A stretch of DNA of 64,000 nucleotides from Lycium barbarum (GCF_019175385.1 NC_083339.1:25697637-25761636); one strand, 5' to 3'. Positions 45,548 through 58,275 are shown, counted from the stretch's first letter. Numbers and translations: made by a program. Notes: generated from the sequence alone by a model not told the origin.

Positions 45548-48086
45548 TGTAATGACCCATTGCATTTTGACCATTTTACCCAGTCAACCCTATTCCCGAG
45601 GTCATCAGTGAGTTTTAGTAAGATTTGAGAGAATTGGAACCTTAAAGTGAAAAACATTTGACTAATGGTTGACTTTTGGGTAAATGGACCTTTTTCAAAA
45701 TTTCGTCAATTCCTTAAGGTCCAAAGGGTCATTTATGACTTGGTGGGGTATTTGGTTTGGTTCCCGAGGCTTTCAAGGGTGTTTTGTACACTTGGTTGGA
45801 AACTTGATTTTAGTTGTTTAGGGGTTGACCTTGTCAAGGTGACCTCCGCTGGGAATTCTGAGGCCACGATTGAGTTCGCAGCATATTTTTACTTGTGTCT
45901 GCATATTTGATTTGTATACGGGAGGTCTCGGATGGGTGTCAAGATTTTGGGTTGAACTTGGTAAAATCTGGTTTTCTGATGTTCCGCTTCTGGGGAAGTG
46001 GGTTCGCATCTACGGGTCCGTCCATGCAAGACTTGGCCCCGCAGATGCGAGTGTTAATGTGGTTAAGTAGTTCCGCAAAGGCGGAGCATTCTTCGCGGTA
46101 GTGATTCCGTATCAGCAGACAGGGTGTCCACGGGTGCGAAAATCGCTAAACAGAAACTTCTCTTTTATTTCCCAACCTCGAATCATTCACTCCATTCTGA
46201 AATTCTAAACTTAAAGATTGTTTGTGTAGGCGATTTCTAGAGTTTTTCAGGGCAGAATCCTCCTTAGTAATTTCCTACTCCTTTCTTTGTGATTTTCTTA
46301 TATTTAGGAATGGAATCCATGGTAGTTAATGAGTTATTTGGGGAAGATGGGTTTAAGAACCTTATGATGTTGACTATAAATCTCTCTTAATCTAATTGGG
46401 TTGTATTGATTTATATTTATTTACTAATTTTACTATCTAATCATTGGGTAATGAGCTTCTAGGATTGAATCTTCCTTTATTTCAAGAATCAAAGTTATGA
46501 AAATTAGGGTTCCTACCCAAATTTGGGGGTTTTCTTCTATTGATGAAATTAGGGAAATTGGGAATTAATTGGTGTTGATTATGAGTAATTGAACTTATTA
46601 AACTTCGAATTGACCTTTTCTAACCTATAATTTCCCATCTTATCTTTTGTAAAGTCGTAGTCACCTTTAGGGCTAATTTGGGGCTTTTTCTAAAATTATG
46701 GAAATATTTATATCTTTGGAATCGTAGTCTAATGTAAATCGTTGAAATGTTAGACTTTGAAAGTTCTGAGGTGCTTCAGAAAGGGAAGGCTCAGGTCTGG
46801 TTGTTTGTGGCACCCGTTCGGCAGTCAAGGTAGGTTATGGCTTACTTTAGTTAGACTTTGATTAGCGATTCATATATGTTACGTAGTATTGATGGGGAAA
46901 GCATGATAGGTCTTCGGACATGGTATGAATCCAATTACGTTGGTATGATTTCTGATTATGTGGGCTTGTCGCCATTATTTATGCATTGATTGACATGTGG
47001 TGTATTTGATTACATGATTTGGAGTTGTGGGATGTGATAGACTTATGTGTAGCTGTTGGGACTTAATATTCGATACGTTTCCATGACGATTGATGATTCT
47101 TGCAAGAATTGATTGGCTTACGGTGCTTTGTGATATCCATAGCATATTCATTGGCATTCATTGCATTGATTTCTCATTCTTGCATTCATACATACATTCA
47201 TGATGGAAAATTCTTTGGCAAATAGTTTGATGAAGGAATTGTGGAATAGTTTGATGGAAAAAGGTTATGGAAACGTTTGAAAAGAAAGAAGAGAAACATG
47301 AAAGTATATTTTTATTGCTATCGATCTGAGGTATATGCGGACGTATAGTGGCTGGGTCACAGTTAGGCGGTACAGTGACGGCACATTGACACCGCAGGTC
47401 CCCCATGGGTCATGTCTATTGAGACGTGGATATTCCGTCCATAGCATGTGTGGACAGGTTTAAGTTATTTGCCATTGTATAGAATTCATCTCATTTGCAT
47501 TGCATTCTTCATTATCCCATCTCACACTGACTTACTGGACTTGTTATTTGTATTCGTGTTGCGGTTACTTTGAGGAATTATTGAGGACTTGACAGACTTG
47601 TGGTGTAGGAGCTTAATCTTAGGCTATGACTCTCTTTGTGATATTCTATAACTTTGATGGTTATTAAATGCCTATCTATTGACTTGTTGATTCTGTGTTT
47701 CCATATGCGTGAACTAATCTTAGTCGGCTTATGATGCTTACCGGTATGTGTGAGTACTGATACTACTCTTACTGCACTTTCACTGAGTGCAGAGTTTATG
47801 CCAGGATCCTCATCGAGACCACAATTCTAGCCTTGAGACTACTCTATTGCTGAGATTCTAAGGGTGAGCTGCCTGCCTATCTGCAGCCCTGGAATCAATC
47901 TTATATTGTCTATTATTCATTCCACTAGACGGTGTTTTTATGTAATCAAACTTAAGCATTACTCTTAGACATCATTTTGGATAGTCGTTCTTGTATTGTG
48001 AATTCAGTTCTTGGGTGATGTATTATGACTTAGTATTTTCCGCACTTTGACTATTTATGATATGACTTAATCTTATTAATGATTGT
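45548..48086 (+). repeat. D 3' LTR, interrupted by Athila element
   Basis: Begins TGTAATGACCC after a GTTCGAGGACAAACGG block and a degraded PPT. It runs collinear with the 5' LTR to gattgt at 48086, where the Athila LTR starts. About 120 bp of the LTR end should lie beyond the Athila element, outside the window. Confidence 0.82.
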
Positions 48087-49013
48087 TGATGTGCCGAGAA
48101 ATTGTGGCACATTTGATACTCTTTTATGAGAAGTTTTACTTGTTTTTAGGCAAGTATGTGCTGTTTTAATGTGTTTTTGACATGTTTCAGGTAAATCGGG
48201 AAGTTCGGGTTCAAGGAGTAGAAGTTACAGAAAAGTTGCACTGAAGCTTGATTTTCACGGTCCGTAGAAAGTTGCACGGACCGTATTTCTGGTCGTACAA
48301 AAGGTGGCAAGGTAACATAATGTTACAGTGGATAGATACAGAACCACGGACACTTATACGGACAGTACAATATTGTCCGGGCCATATAACTAGATGCGAC
48401 GATATTAGAATATGCTTCACGAGCAGGATTGTACGAGCTGTATAACATTACACGGACTGTGGAAGGCCAGTTCGTATTAGTCTCTGCAGACACTGGATGA
48501 AGGTCGTATAAGTCTTGTACAGTCCGTGGAAAGTTGTACGGACCGTATAAGTACCACCTGGGACTTAGGTGCAAATTCTGTAATTTTACGTTTTTGAAAC
48601 CTATAAATAGTCCATTGTAGGGTTTTAATAGTTATCAGTTAATATATTTTGACTTTTGGCTTAAAACATTAAATACTCTCTAGTTTTTTAAGGTTCAAAG
48701 ATCAATTCAAGTATTACCAATTCCTCTTTTCTTCCAAAGTAAGCAATTATGAATTCGTCAATTTCTTATTTCTTGTTCTTTGTCATGAGTAGCTAAATTC
48801 TCTTACTAGGGTTGTGAACCCAATGATGGGTGTTGTGTGATTGGGTTGTGATTGATATACACATAATGGATTAGACCTAAGCTTAGCATCCTACGATTTT
48901 AGTAACCTTTTCACACCATATACCCTGTGGGATTCGACGCCAACCTTGTTGGGTTACTATATTTGACAATGTCCGCGTTACACCATTAATAGGTGTAATT
49001 TGAGCGTATCACA
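48087..49013 (+). repeat. Athila 5' LTR
   Basis: 927 bp, TGATGTGCCGAG to GAGCGTATCACA. It is shorter than the inverted LTR (53317-54695) because a block of about 455 bp, equivalent to about 53451-53906, is absent. Confidence 0.88.
48249..48610 (+). promoter_or_regulatory. Athila LTR promoter: palindrome cluster plus TATA box
   Basis: About nine ACGG(N)CCGT-type boxes and half boxes between 48255 and 48550, several paired as inverted repeats, then CTATAAATAG at 48601-48610. A transcript start near 48635 is expected. The inverted copy is at 54171-54535 with TATA at 54171-54181. Confidence 0.65.
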
Positions 49014-49016
49014 TTT

Positions 49017-49034
49017 TGGCGCTGTTGTCGGGGA
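49017..49034 (+). other. primer binding site, tRNA-Asp (Athila)
   Basis: TGGCGCTGTTGTCGGGGA, two transitions from the canonical TGGCGCCGTTGCCGGGGA used by Athila elements, 3 bp after the LTR end. Confidence 0.92.
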
Positions 49035-49130
49035 ATACGGTTTCGAAATTACTAAATAGTGTTTGCTATATTGAATTCTTTTGCTTATTCCATCACACCT
49101 TGTTTGCTACTCTGTGTAAACCAGGTGAAC

Positions 49131-50797
49131 ATGAATCAGAATCAGCAAAATCAACGTGCTGGTAACCAGGGGAATCGGTTGAACAATCAGGCGAATGAAT
49201 CAGATGATGAGAATATATTCCCTGATCTTATTGCAGAGGAAGAATATGCATCTGCTATTGTTCAGCCTCGAGTTGCAGTTGCTAGCGTGAAAATTGACTC
49301 CTCTCTATACCACTTGTTGAAGCTTGAGGGATACTTTCGGAACTCTACCGAGAATAACCCTTAAAGTCATTTGCAGAATTTTGTGGATGTGTGTGCTAAT
49401 CACATCCAGAACAACGTTCCACAAGATGTTATTTGGTTGAGGTTATTCAAATATTCCTTAACCGGGGAGGCAAGAACATGGTTTGAGAAGCTGCCCCAAA
49501 ATTCGATTACTTCATGGGCAGAGATGGTGACTGCTTTCCTCACAAAATGGTACCCCCTAGCAAGAAGGCTGAAATTCGTGACAAGATATATGAATTCAAG
49601 CAGCGACCGGGGGAACAACTATATGAAGCCTGGGAGAGATTCAACGAGTATTTACAGAAGAGCCCGAATCATGGTTTTTTGGAACACATATTAATGGAGA
49701 AGTTCTACCGAGGGCTAGATCCAGTGACGCAGTCAGTTGCTAATAATGCAGCTGATGGTTGTTTCATGAACAAAACTTATCGACGAGTGACCAACATACT
49801 TAACAAGCTGACGACTCATAATCAGGCTTGGCACTCAAACAATGCTGATGTGGTACCGTATGGTAGTGCTATGATCCAAAATATAGTAAAGGAGAATCAA
49901 GACACCCAGCAAACATTGGCAGAACTTGCAACAAATATTTCCTTGCTAACGAAGAAGTTTGATGAATCCCAGATCAAGAAGGTAATGTTTGTGAGGATGA
50001 TACAGTTTTGCCAAAAGGAATGTACCATACTCAAGATGGTCTGTTCCATAATGGCCACCTATGCAGGTTGAAGATGCTAATTATGTTAATAACCCTCAAG
50101 GGGGTTACCAAAGACAGAACTACCAAGGTGGTTATCAGAATCAGAATCAATGGAGACCTCAGCAAGGTCAAGGTGCTTGTAACAACTCTGGGAACTACAA
50201 CAATAATTATGGTGGTGCGAACCAAGGGAGCTACAACAACAGTAACAATTTCGGGAACAAGAGTTCCAATCCTTATATACCACCGAAAGGGCAGTCAACA
50301 GAGCAAGGTAGTTCGAAGGTTGAATCAATGCTTGAGAAGATTCTGGCCAATCAATCTAAGTCTGAAAGGACTTTATCTGAGCTGACAGAAACAGTGGGTT
50401 CCCATACAGCGGCTATTCAGAAGCTTGAGTCACAGATGAGAGATATTTTTAGAGAGCAGCACCCTCTTAAAAAGGAAGGACTTTCGAGTGACACTATTCC
50501 AAATCAAAAGAATGGGGGAGGCGGTGTAGACCGTGTGTTTGCCATCACTACTAGGAGTGGTAAAATACTCCAGGGGGCTGATGAGAAGGTGATTGATCTT
50601 AAGCCGATAGATAAAGGGGATGAGGTGCAGTCTGAAGCACCCATTACTGCTGATGAGAATCCTACTGACAAGAAGGTTGCTGATATTCCAGAGATGGTGA
50701 AGGAAGCTGATAGCACAAGCAAGCAGGCTGTAAAAGGGACTCTTCGCCCTTTGACGCAGTTTTCAAATCTAAACCTCCATTTCCTCAGAGGTTGGTA
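49131..50797 (+). pseudogene. Athila gag
   Basis: Starts MNQNQQNQRAGNQGN. Capsid-type sequence includes FVDVCANHIQNNV, LRLFKYSLTGEA, WEKLPQNSIT-like and QLYEAWERFNEYLQKSP. The C-terminal third (from 50061) is Q/N/G-rich, then has a coiled-coil-like stretch and AITTRSGKIL, which precedes protease in this clade. Breaks: TAA at 49362-49364, a shift near 49550, another near 50000. No intact zinc knuckle was seen in the usual place. Confidence 0.85.
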
Positions 50798-51624
50798 AAG
50801 AAGAAGGAAGGTGCTAAGTTTGAGAAGTTTTATGATCAGTTGAAGCAGTTATCTCTAAATTTTCCCTTCTTGGAAGCTGTCAAGGAGATGCCCGGTTTTG
50901 CTAAATATTTGAAGGATCTGCTGACCAAGAAGAAGACGGTTCAACATGAAACCGTGAGTTTGACTCACACTGTGAGTTCCATCATTTCAACTACAACTGT
51001 TTAGAAAAAGGGAGATCCTGAGGCGTTCACCATTCCTTGTTCTGTTGGGCACCATGCTTTTGCTTGTGCTTTGTGTGATAATGGGGCGAGTATTAATTTG
51101 ATGCCTCTTGCTATATACAAACAATCAGGTTTGGGGATGCCAAGGCCGACTACTATGAGGTTACAAATGGCTGATAGGTCTATAAAAAGACCTGTTGGGG
51201 TAGTTGATGATGTACTTGTGCGGGTTGGTGATTTTATGTTGCCCGCTAATTTTATGATTCTTGACTGTGCTATTGATCGGGACATTCCTATTATTCTGGG
51301 GAGACCTTTCCTTGCTACAAGGGAGCTCTGATGGATTCGGAGAAAAATGAAATCAAGTTCCGAGTAAATGATGAAAAAGTGACTTTTCAGGCTAGCAAAG
51401 GGATGAAGTTACCAAGTTCTTACGAGAGTATTTTGGTAATTGATTTGTTTGATGTTGTTGATGAAGCAGTGGAGTTCAAGATGGAAGAAGAAAGTTTGGG
51501 TGAAGCTCTAGCTGGTATTCTTATGAATTTCGATGCTGAAGACATGGAAGGCTATGTGGAGACAGTTAGTTCACTTTTTTGGGTTGGGCTCATATTTATA
51601 CCACCCAAAGAAGCTAAATCTTGA
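50792..51624 (+). pseudogene. Athila protease and linker
   Basis: Active site [12 protein letters not shown] near 51070-51105 (D-N-G-A form) and the second conserved block [11 protein letters not shown] near 51290-51325. A TAG at about 51001-51003, likely from CAG, and a TGA at 51329-51331 break the frame. The region after 51331 is the acidic linker to RT. Confidence 0.85.
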
Positions 51625-53316
51625 TCTGGAAAATAGAACAACTCCTCCAGCAAAGCCTTCGATCATTGAGCCACCTAAGTTGGAGCTTAAGCAGCTCTCA
51701 TCACATCTGAAATATGAGTTCTTTGGTCCAGACAATACATTACCGGTGATTGTTTCAGCCCTACTGACTGAGGAGCAGATTCTACAGCTTTTGGATGTGT
51801 TGCGGGAGTATAGGCGTGCTATTGGTTGGACCATAACAGACATCCGAGGTATTCCATATGGGATCTGTGCGCACAAAATCCTTGGAGGAGGATAGCAAAC
51901 CAAGTGTAGAGCATCAGAGGCGACTGAACGAGAATATGCAAGAGGTTGTCAAGAAAGAAATCATCAAATGGTTAGATGCAGGAGTAGTTTACCCAATTGC
52001 TGATAGTAAATGGGTGAGCCCGGTCCAATGTGTTCCTAAGAAGGGCGGCATCACTGTTGTGCCAAATGCAAAGAATGAGTTGATCCCAACCAGAACTGTC
52101 ACCGGATGGAGAGTTTGCATGGACTATCGAAAGCTCAACACAGCCACTTGCAAGGACCATTTCCCTATGCCCTTCATTGATCACATGCTTGATAGGCTAG
52201 CGGGGCGTTCTTACTATTTCTTCCTTGATGGTTATTCGGGCTACAATCAGATCAACATTACTTTGGAAGATCAGGAGAAGATCACTTTTACTTGTCCTTA
52301 TGGGACGTTTGCTTTAGCCGGATGCCTTTTGGTTTGTGTAATGCACCAGCCACTTTTCAGAGGTGCATGATGTCAATCTTCTCTGACATGGTAGAGGATT
52401 TCTTAGAAGTGTTCATGGATGACTTTTCTGTTGTGGGTGATTCGTTTGAAGATTGTCTTGGTCATCTGGGTCAAGTGCTATAAAGATGTGAAGAGACAAA
52501 TCTCGTGCTAAATTGGGAGAAGTGCCATTTAATGGTGAAAAGAGGAATCGTCCTAGGTCACAAAATCTCTGAAAAGGGAATCGAGGTCGATTAAGCGAAG
52601 ATTGATGTGATTGCAAAACTTCCACCACCTATCTCGGTAAAAGGTGTCCGAAGTTTCTTGGGACATGCTGGGTTCTACAGGTGCTTCATCAAAGATTTCT
52701 CCAAGATTGCCAACCCAATGCGCAAGCTTCTTGAAAAAGAGGCGAAGTTTGCGTTTGATGATAAGTGTCGAAAGGCGTTTGAGGAGTTAAAAGAGCGTCT
52801 CACTACTGCTCCTATTATTGTTGCTCCTGACTGGTCCTTGCCATTTGAACTGATGTGTGATGCAAGTGGTTTTGCAATAGGTGTTGTGCTTGGGCAGAGG
52901 CACAATAAAATTATGCACCCGATCTATTATGCAAGCAGAACACTGAATGCTGCCCAGATGAATTACACAGTGACGAAGCAAGAGCTGCTTGCCATTGTGT
53001 TTGCTTTTGAGAAATTTCGAGCCTACTTGTTGGGTCCAAAGTAGTGGTTTACACTGATCATGCAGCCTTGAGATACCTCATGGCAAAGAAGGAAGCAAAG
53101 CCGCGACTGATCAGATGGGTGCTATTGCTGCAAGAGTTTGATTTTGAGGTGAAGGACTGCAAGGGCACTAAAAACCAAGTTGCTGACCATCTCTCTCGGC
53201 TTGAAGAGGCTGGGAGACCTTCTGATGAGCTTGATATAGATGATGCTTTTCCGGATGAGAAGGTGTTGGCTGTGTCAATGGAGGTGGCACCGTGGTATGC
53301 TGACATTGCCAATTAT
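51533..53316 (+). pseudogene. Athila reverse transcriptase and RNase H
   Basis: RT: YPIADSKWVSPVQCVPKKGG (about 51990-52050), TVTGWRVCMDYRKLN, FPMPFIDHMLDRL, then after a shift near 52310 MPFGLCNAPATFQRCMMSIF and the catalytic FMDD at about 52417-52428. Connection: KGVRSFLGHAGFYRCFIKDF. RNase H: MCDASGFAIGVVL at about 52852-52890, [10 protein letters not shown] near 53050 after a one-base break, and [11 protein letters not shown]. The frame ends in WYADIANY at about 53316, where an inverted LTR begins. The integrase zinc finger that should follow is absent. Confidence 0.88.
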
Positions 53317-54695
53317 CGCTCAAATTACACCTATTAATGGTATAATGCGGACGTTGTCAAATGTAGTAACCCAATAAGGTTGGGGTCGAATCCCACAGGG
53401 AATAAGGTGAGAAAAGGTTACTAAAATCGTAGGATGCTAAGCTTAGGTCTAATGTCTTAATCCGATGGTTTTGGTAATAGTTGGTTTTTCTAAGACTAAT
53501 TGTTATCTACTTGCTTTGGTGGAAATTTATGGTAAAAGAAACTAAGGTTGTGTCCCCGTTAGATAGAGTGTATGATCATGGGTATTGATCTTGATATACT
53601 TCTAATGGATCATTATATGAATGCACTTAATCACTATATGAATCTCTACTATTTCCCAATAAATAAAGATTATCTCTTTCTATGATTTTTCTAAATATAA
53701 GAAAGTAACTATGAAGAACGATTAATCATGCCAAGTAAATTCTTCTTATACCTAAGTGAATTTATTAGACAAAGTTTAAAGCTTTGAGTCCTTGTTATTT
53801 ATTCTTACCAACCCTAATTATTTTCCCAAATAAATCAAGGTTTATGGCTTTAATCAATGTTTGCAACCATTAATTATGAATGAAGAATGAAGAATAAATA
53901 AACCCTAATAATCCATTATGTGTATATCAATCACAACCCAATCACACAACACCCGTTATTAGGTTCACAACCCTAGTAAGGGAATTTAGCTACTCATGAC
54001 AAAGAACAAGAAATAAGAAATTGACGAATTCATAATTGCTTACTTTGGAAGAAAAGAGGAATTGGTAATACTTGAATTGATCTTTGAACCTTCAAAAACT
54101 GGAGAGTATTTAATGTTCTAAGCCAAAAGTAAAAATATATTAACTGATAACTATTAAAACCCTACAATGGACTATTTATAGGTTTCAAAAACGTAAAATT
54201 ACAGAAGTTGCACTTAAGTCCCAGGCGGTACTTATACGGTCCGTACAACTTTCCACAGACCGTACAAGACTTACACGACCTTCATTCAGTGTCTGCAGAG
54301 AATAATACGAACTGGCCTTCCACATTCCGTGTAATGTTATACAGCTCGTACAATCCTGCTCGGGAAGCATCTTCCAATCTCGTCACATCTAGTTATACGG
54401 CTCGTACAATATTGTACGGTCCATATAAGTGTCCGTGGTTCAGCATCTATCCACTGTGACATTCTGTTACGTTGCCACATTTTGTACGACCAGAAATACG
54501 GTCCGTGCAACTTTCTACGGACCGTGAAAATCAAGCTTCAGTGCAACTTTTCTGTAACTTCTCCTCCTTGAACCCGAACTTCCCGATTTACCTGAAACAT
54601 GTCAAAAACACATCAAAACAGCACATACTTGCTGAAAAACAAGTAAAACTTCTCGTAAAAGAGTATCAAATGTGCCATAATTTCTCGGCACATCA
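53317..54695 (-). repeat. Athila LTR, inverted
   Basis: 1379 bp. Minus strand TGATGTGCCGAG at 54695 to GTAATTTGAGCG at 53317. The final 7 bp of U5 (TATCACA in the 5' LTR) are missing at the junction with RNase H sequence. Its promoter module is at 54171-54535. Confidence 0.88.
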
Positions 54696-54712
54696 ACACC
54701 CCCAACTTAAAG
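54696..54712 (-). other. polypurine tract of the inverted Athila half-copy
   Basis: Minus strand CTTTAAGTTGGGGGTGT directly before the LTR start. Preceded by CTTGAGGACAAGCAAAG, as usual in this clade. It shows that the adjacent LTR is a 3' LTR. Confidence 0.85.
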
Positions 54713-55917
54713 TCTTTGCTTGTCCTCAAGCAAGTAGTGGACGCAACTAGGACTCAACTAACATCTAGATATCATAGAGTAGTAACGTCTACATTGGTTT
54801 TGACTCTAAACTACTGGCATGCATGTTTTTCTTCCAAGGAGCCCCCTCATTTTTTCGATTGTCAAATGATATACACACTCCAAGAACGCTATGACTAACA
54901 ATGAAGCTTCAATGCATGACATCACCTTATCGAGCATATTATGATGCACACAAACGCTACTTTAAGCGGTCACTTCAATTCGCTCGAGTTTCATCCTTAT
55001 GACCTCACATAGACCAAAGAATGTCCCAACACACATATATACAATAAGAATGGGACGAAGACAAACGAGAAAATAAAAACACTCACACTCACAAAGAATT
55101 TCATATCTACACATGCAAATACCATAGGCTTGCCCTTATTTTCTATGTTTTCACCCTAGGCTCGTTCGGTTGTGATCACATTAGAACTTGTTTTGGCTTG
55201 TAATGTAGGCTTAGGGACGGGTAGGATACTTTTTGGATATTAGTGACTTCCCCCTCATAATTAGCTAGCCAAGAAAAAGGTCAAAAGGCTCAAAAAGGGA
55301 AACTAGGGATATTTTCACTTTTTGGTGAGGCTTATTTAGGCAAAGTGACTAGTTATACAAAGAAAGCCTAAGATCATCTCACAACCAAACTAACTCTCGG
55401 ATTTCAAACACGACCAACCGGGCAAGTTCTAGATTATACATGCATAAACAGAACCAAACTAACAACTCACACACACATTGGCATAAGGACAATTATCTTT
55501 ACAATTTTGACCTCCTAAGTAGTCATTTATCCCACACAATATCCCAACAATCATAATGTCATATAAAGAATCAATCATGTCAACCACTAATTGTTCTAAG
55601 TATGCATTTTTCAAACTTTCGAGGGGTCCAACCTTTTCATCAAACAATCACAACATGCCATCAGTTACAGAACAATACCAACTAAGTTAAAACTACTCTA
55701 CTTAACCTAAACAACATCCTAAACAAGCCAGTTTCAACAAAATAAAACCCCTCAAGAAAAGAACTCTGGCAAAGAAAAGTCGAGGGGGTTCCTACACAAA
55801 TATGTACAACAAACAACCTGATCATGTACCCCCACCCCCTAACTGAAGATCATGCAATGTCCCCAATGCATCGACTCCAGGTGTAATATTAAAAATGGTG
55901 AGGGATACCTGGGCGCC
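54713..55917 (-). other. 3' untranslated part of the inverted Athila half-copy
   Basis: Non-coding, about 1.2 kb between ORF3 and the PPT. No palindrome module or further frame recognised. Confidence 0.55.
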
Positions 55918-58043
55918 CTAGGCGCTATGTTCCTCAACTCGGGACTGTGCTGCCTTAGACGCAGCAATATCAGGCGTTGCCTCTCGGGGCTGGCTGCCCG
56001 ACGCGCCCATTGGATCTGGATAGTTGTCGCACAACGAATTCAAGGCAGCGGCTTGCACCATCTTCTCATACAATTTGTGCAACCTCTGGTTACTCTCATT
56101 CACATTCTCAACTACGGCATCTAGTGGTCGTTTTCCCCGCGCCTTATCTCCTTCCTCTCCTTCTTCTCCTTCTTCCTCAGAGTCGAGCAGGTTTTGGACC
56201 GGGATATCAGTATCCAAGTTAGTGTGCGGTGCCAAAACAAGGTCCTCTACTCGCTCGCGCGCCTTCAGCTCATCCAATTCAGCCTTAAGCTTCTCCAATT
56301 CCGTATGAAATGTAGTTGAACCGCCCCATGATTTTGACTGCTCCAAAGCAAACAACCTCGTCTCAAACCCATCCAATCGTGATTGGAAAACCTCGCGAGA
56401 CTGAGCATATTCCTCCCGAATTTATCTCTTGGCAATGTTGATTTGCTTAGTTATTTGGGGCTTAAGTTGGAGCATGATTACCTCAATTTGTTTTTCAACC
56501 TTTAAAGTCTTGAAGGCTAACTCTCTGTAACTCGCCCTCGAAAATGTAAACAAATCAACCGCTGATTGTGCTGCAAGGGGTGGAGTAGATGAAGTGGTAG
56601 GACCCGCAGAAGTGGCGGGTGCAGGGTCGGGAGGTGGTGCCGGATCAGTGGTGGCAGTGGTACCAGCAGCCCCCTCAACCGCCTCAGAACTAGGATCAGT
56701 GGCATGGGCCTGAGCTGTAGCATCAGTGCCACCCGCCTCAGGCATCGCAGGATCAATAGCAATAGTATCTCCCATGGCCCCAGACTCTAACTCGGGTGGA
56801 GCCCGTATATTTGCCTCAGGTGGGACCACAAATATCTCCGGTGCATCCTCCTTTTACCCTTTCGCCAATCTCCAAATTTCTTGTTTTTGATGCATTGGCC
56901 CCGATCTGGAATGCCGACAACCTGAGCTCGTCTGCACAGCTCCGTGACAAGGCACGGGAATGCCAATGAGGTCATAGGCTAGGGTGCTCTCCGTCGAATT
57001 TCATTAGCTATCATACGCCCCATGTTCGCGGGATACTGACTCATTATCGCTGCAATGCCTATTTCCTGAGCAATTGTGAGTGTATTGTCATTCTGGGTCA
57101 CTAACAGTCTGTACCTCATCAGGTGCCACCAGAATCGAGCTTCCATATTGAGTGAACCCTTGACAATCTTCGGGCTCTGTTGAGTCACCCAATCTACCTC
57201 CAGGTGGGCAATTACCGTAGCAAGCCATTTGATTACCGATCAATGATTTCGGCGATCCAACTTATCGAAGTACTCTTTCTCATCCTTCGGTGCCTGAAAG
57301 TCATCCCCAAAATAAAATCTGTTGATAGCCTCAGCTGAAATGTCAACCTTGACATTCTGCACCGTAATTTCATCAAGCAATGGGAGAGCAGTATTAGTCT
57401 GGCTGGGCTTTTCATTTTCAACAACTCAGCCCTGTAGGTGGCATAAAACTCCCGCACAATTTCTGGGCAAAACTCCCCAGCAGATTCAGCAAACACCTCT
57501 AACCTGTAGAATCGAAGTGTTTCGGTCGTGTTGGGAAGAGCTTCCAGACCCTCGAACACCAACTGCCTCTCCTCCCATATGCTTTGATTCGGCTCACCCC
57601 CACGCTTAATAGCGGATAGACCTTCCTCGTACAGCGCCTTTGACTCCGGAACTCCAAATCGTATATCATCCTCTGGTAGTGTTTTACTTCGCAGAACCAA
57701 CTGGCGCTTGTCGTCTGCTGATTCTGGCGAAGCATCAGAGTTTGGAGCTCAGGTGTCTATTGGCTCAGATGAGTCACACTTGTTCGAATCCCCCTCATCA
57801 TCTAAGGAGTCACCTGTCTCCGTGCCGGTATCCCCAGATTTTTCTTCTCCCTCCGAGGTGGAAAGAGTCATGGTTGGGGGTTGAGGATTGCTGGTCCCCC
57901 CTAACTTTTTTCACTGGTATGACCTCATCGTCCGACCCCTCATCCCGCAAATGGAAGTCTGTCTCTTGTTGGTCGCGTGCTCGACCTCGGCCCTTAGCAG
58001 CTCGGGGCCCCGTACCCCTTCTTACATTGCGTTTTTGGACCAT
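55918..58043 (-). pseudogene. Athila ORF3, left arm
   Basis: Starts MVQKRNVRRGTGPRAAKGRG at 58043. Parts in order: a basic and acidic low-complexity N-terminus, a globular domain from about 57700 to 56790 (SIWEERQLVFEGLEALPN, FYATYRAELLK, EARFWWHLMRYRLL), then a Pro/Ala/Thr-rich stretch (about 56760-56560), and a C-terminal coiled coil with an acidic EEEGEEGEEG run (about 56330-56100). The globular part matches the domain Pfam calls putative plant transposon protein (recalled as PF20167). Its role is unknown. It takes the place of the env-like gene in Athila. Frameshifts near 57800, 57240 and 56980, plus a stop near 56421. Confidence 0.75.
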
Positions 58044-58134
58044 ACCTGCGAAAGAACCTATGTTAACGATGGGTCTCAAAATGCACAGCTAAATGAACAT
58101 TTTGCTCTCTCTTTTTTTTTTCTTTTTTTTTTGT

Positions 58135-58275
58135 GGTCGTATAAGTCTTACACGGTCCGTATAATATTATACGGGCCATATAAGTCAGGGCATGGGAAAC
58201 AGAACATTCAAAACCCTATTTGTGAACCACGAACAAGTTTTCACGGACCACATAATATTATACAGTCCGTAGAAT
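58135..58275 (-). promoter_or_regulatory. palindrome modules 4 and 5, left arm
   Basis: Two modules, each with an ACGGNCCGT-type box either side of ATAATATTAT, at 58150-58186 and about 58238-58273, about 100-230 bp upstream of the ORF3 ATG on the minus strand. Confidence 0.6.

Larger units (their letters stand above)
33805..48086 (+). mobile_element. Ty3/gypsy Tekay/Del-like element D, RT/RNase H deleted
   Basis: Plus-strand element. 5' LTR 33805-36593, tRNA-iMet PBS 36597-36608, gag from 36789, protease start, then an internal deletion into the integrase linker, a second deletion in integrase, a chromodomain-like tail, and 3' LTR 45548-48086 cut by the Athila element. It belongs to the same broad family as B: gag start, PEAEAS block before protease and LTR ends all agree. 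B-type LTRs are inserted at 34151, 36864 and 41621. The right target duplication is outside the window; the left flank is agaag. Confidence 0.82.

Noticed and set aside
56024..56308. Ser/Pro-rich plus-strand frames opposite ORF3
   Set aside because: Antisense shadow of the acidic and coiled-coil part of ORF3.
55918..58043. ORF3 as a viral-type envelope gene
   Set aside because: No signal peptide, transmembrane segment or furin-like site is visible. The globular part fits the plant transposon-associated domain instead.
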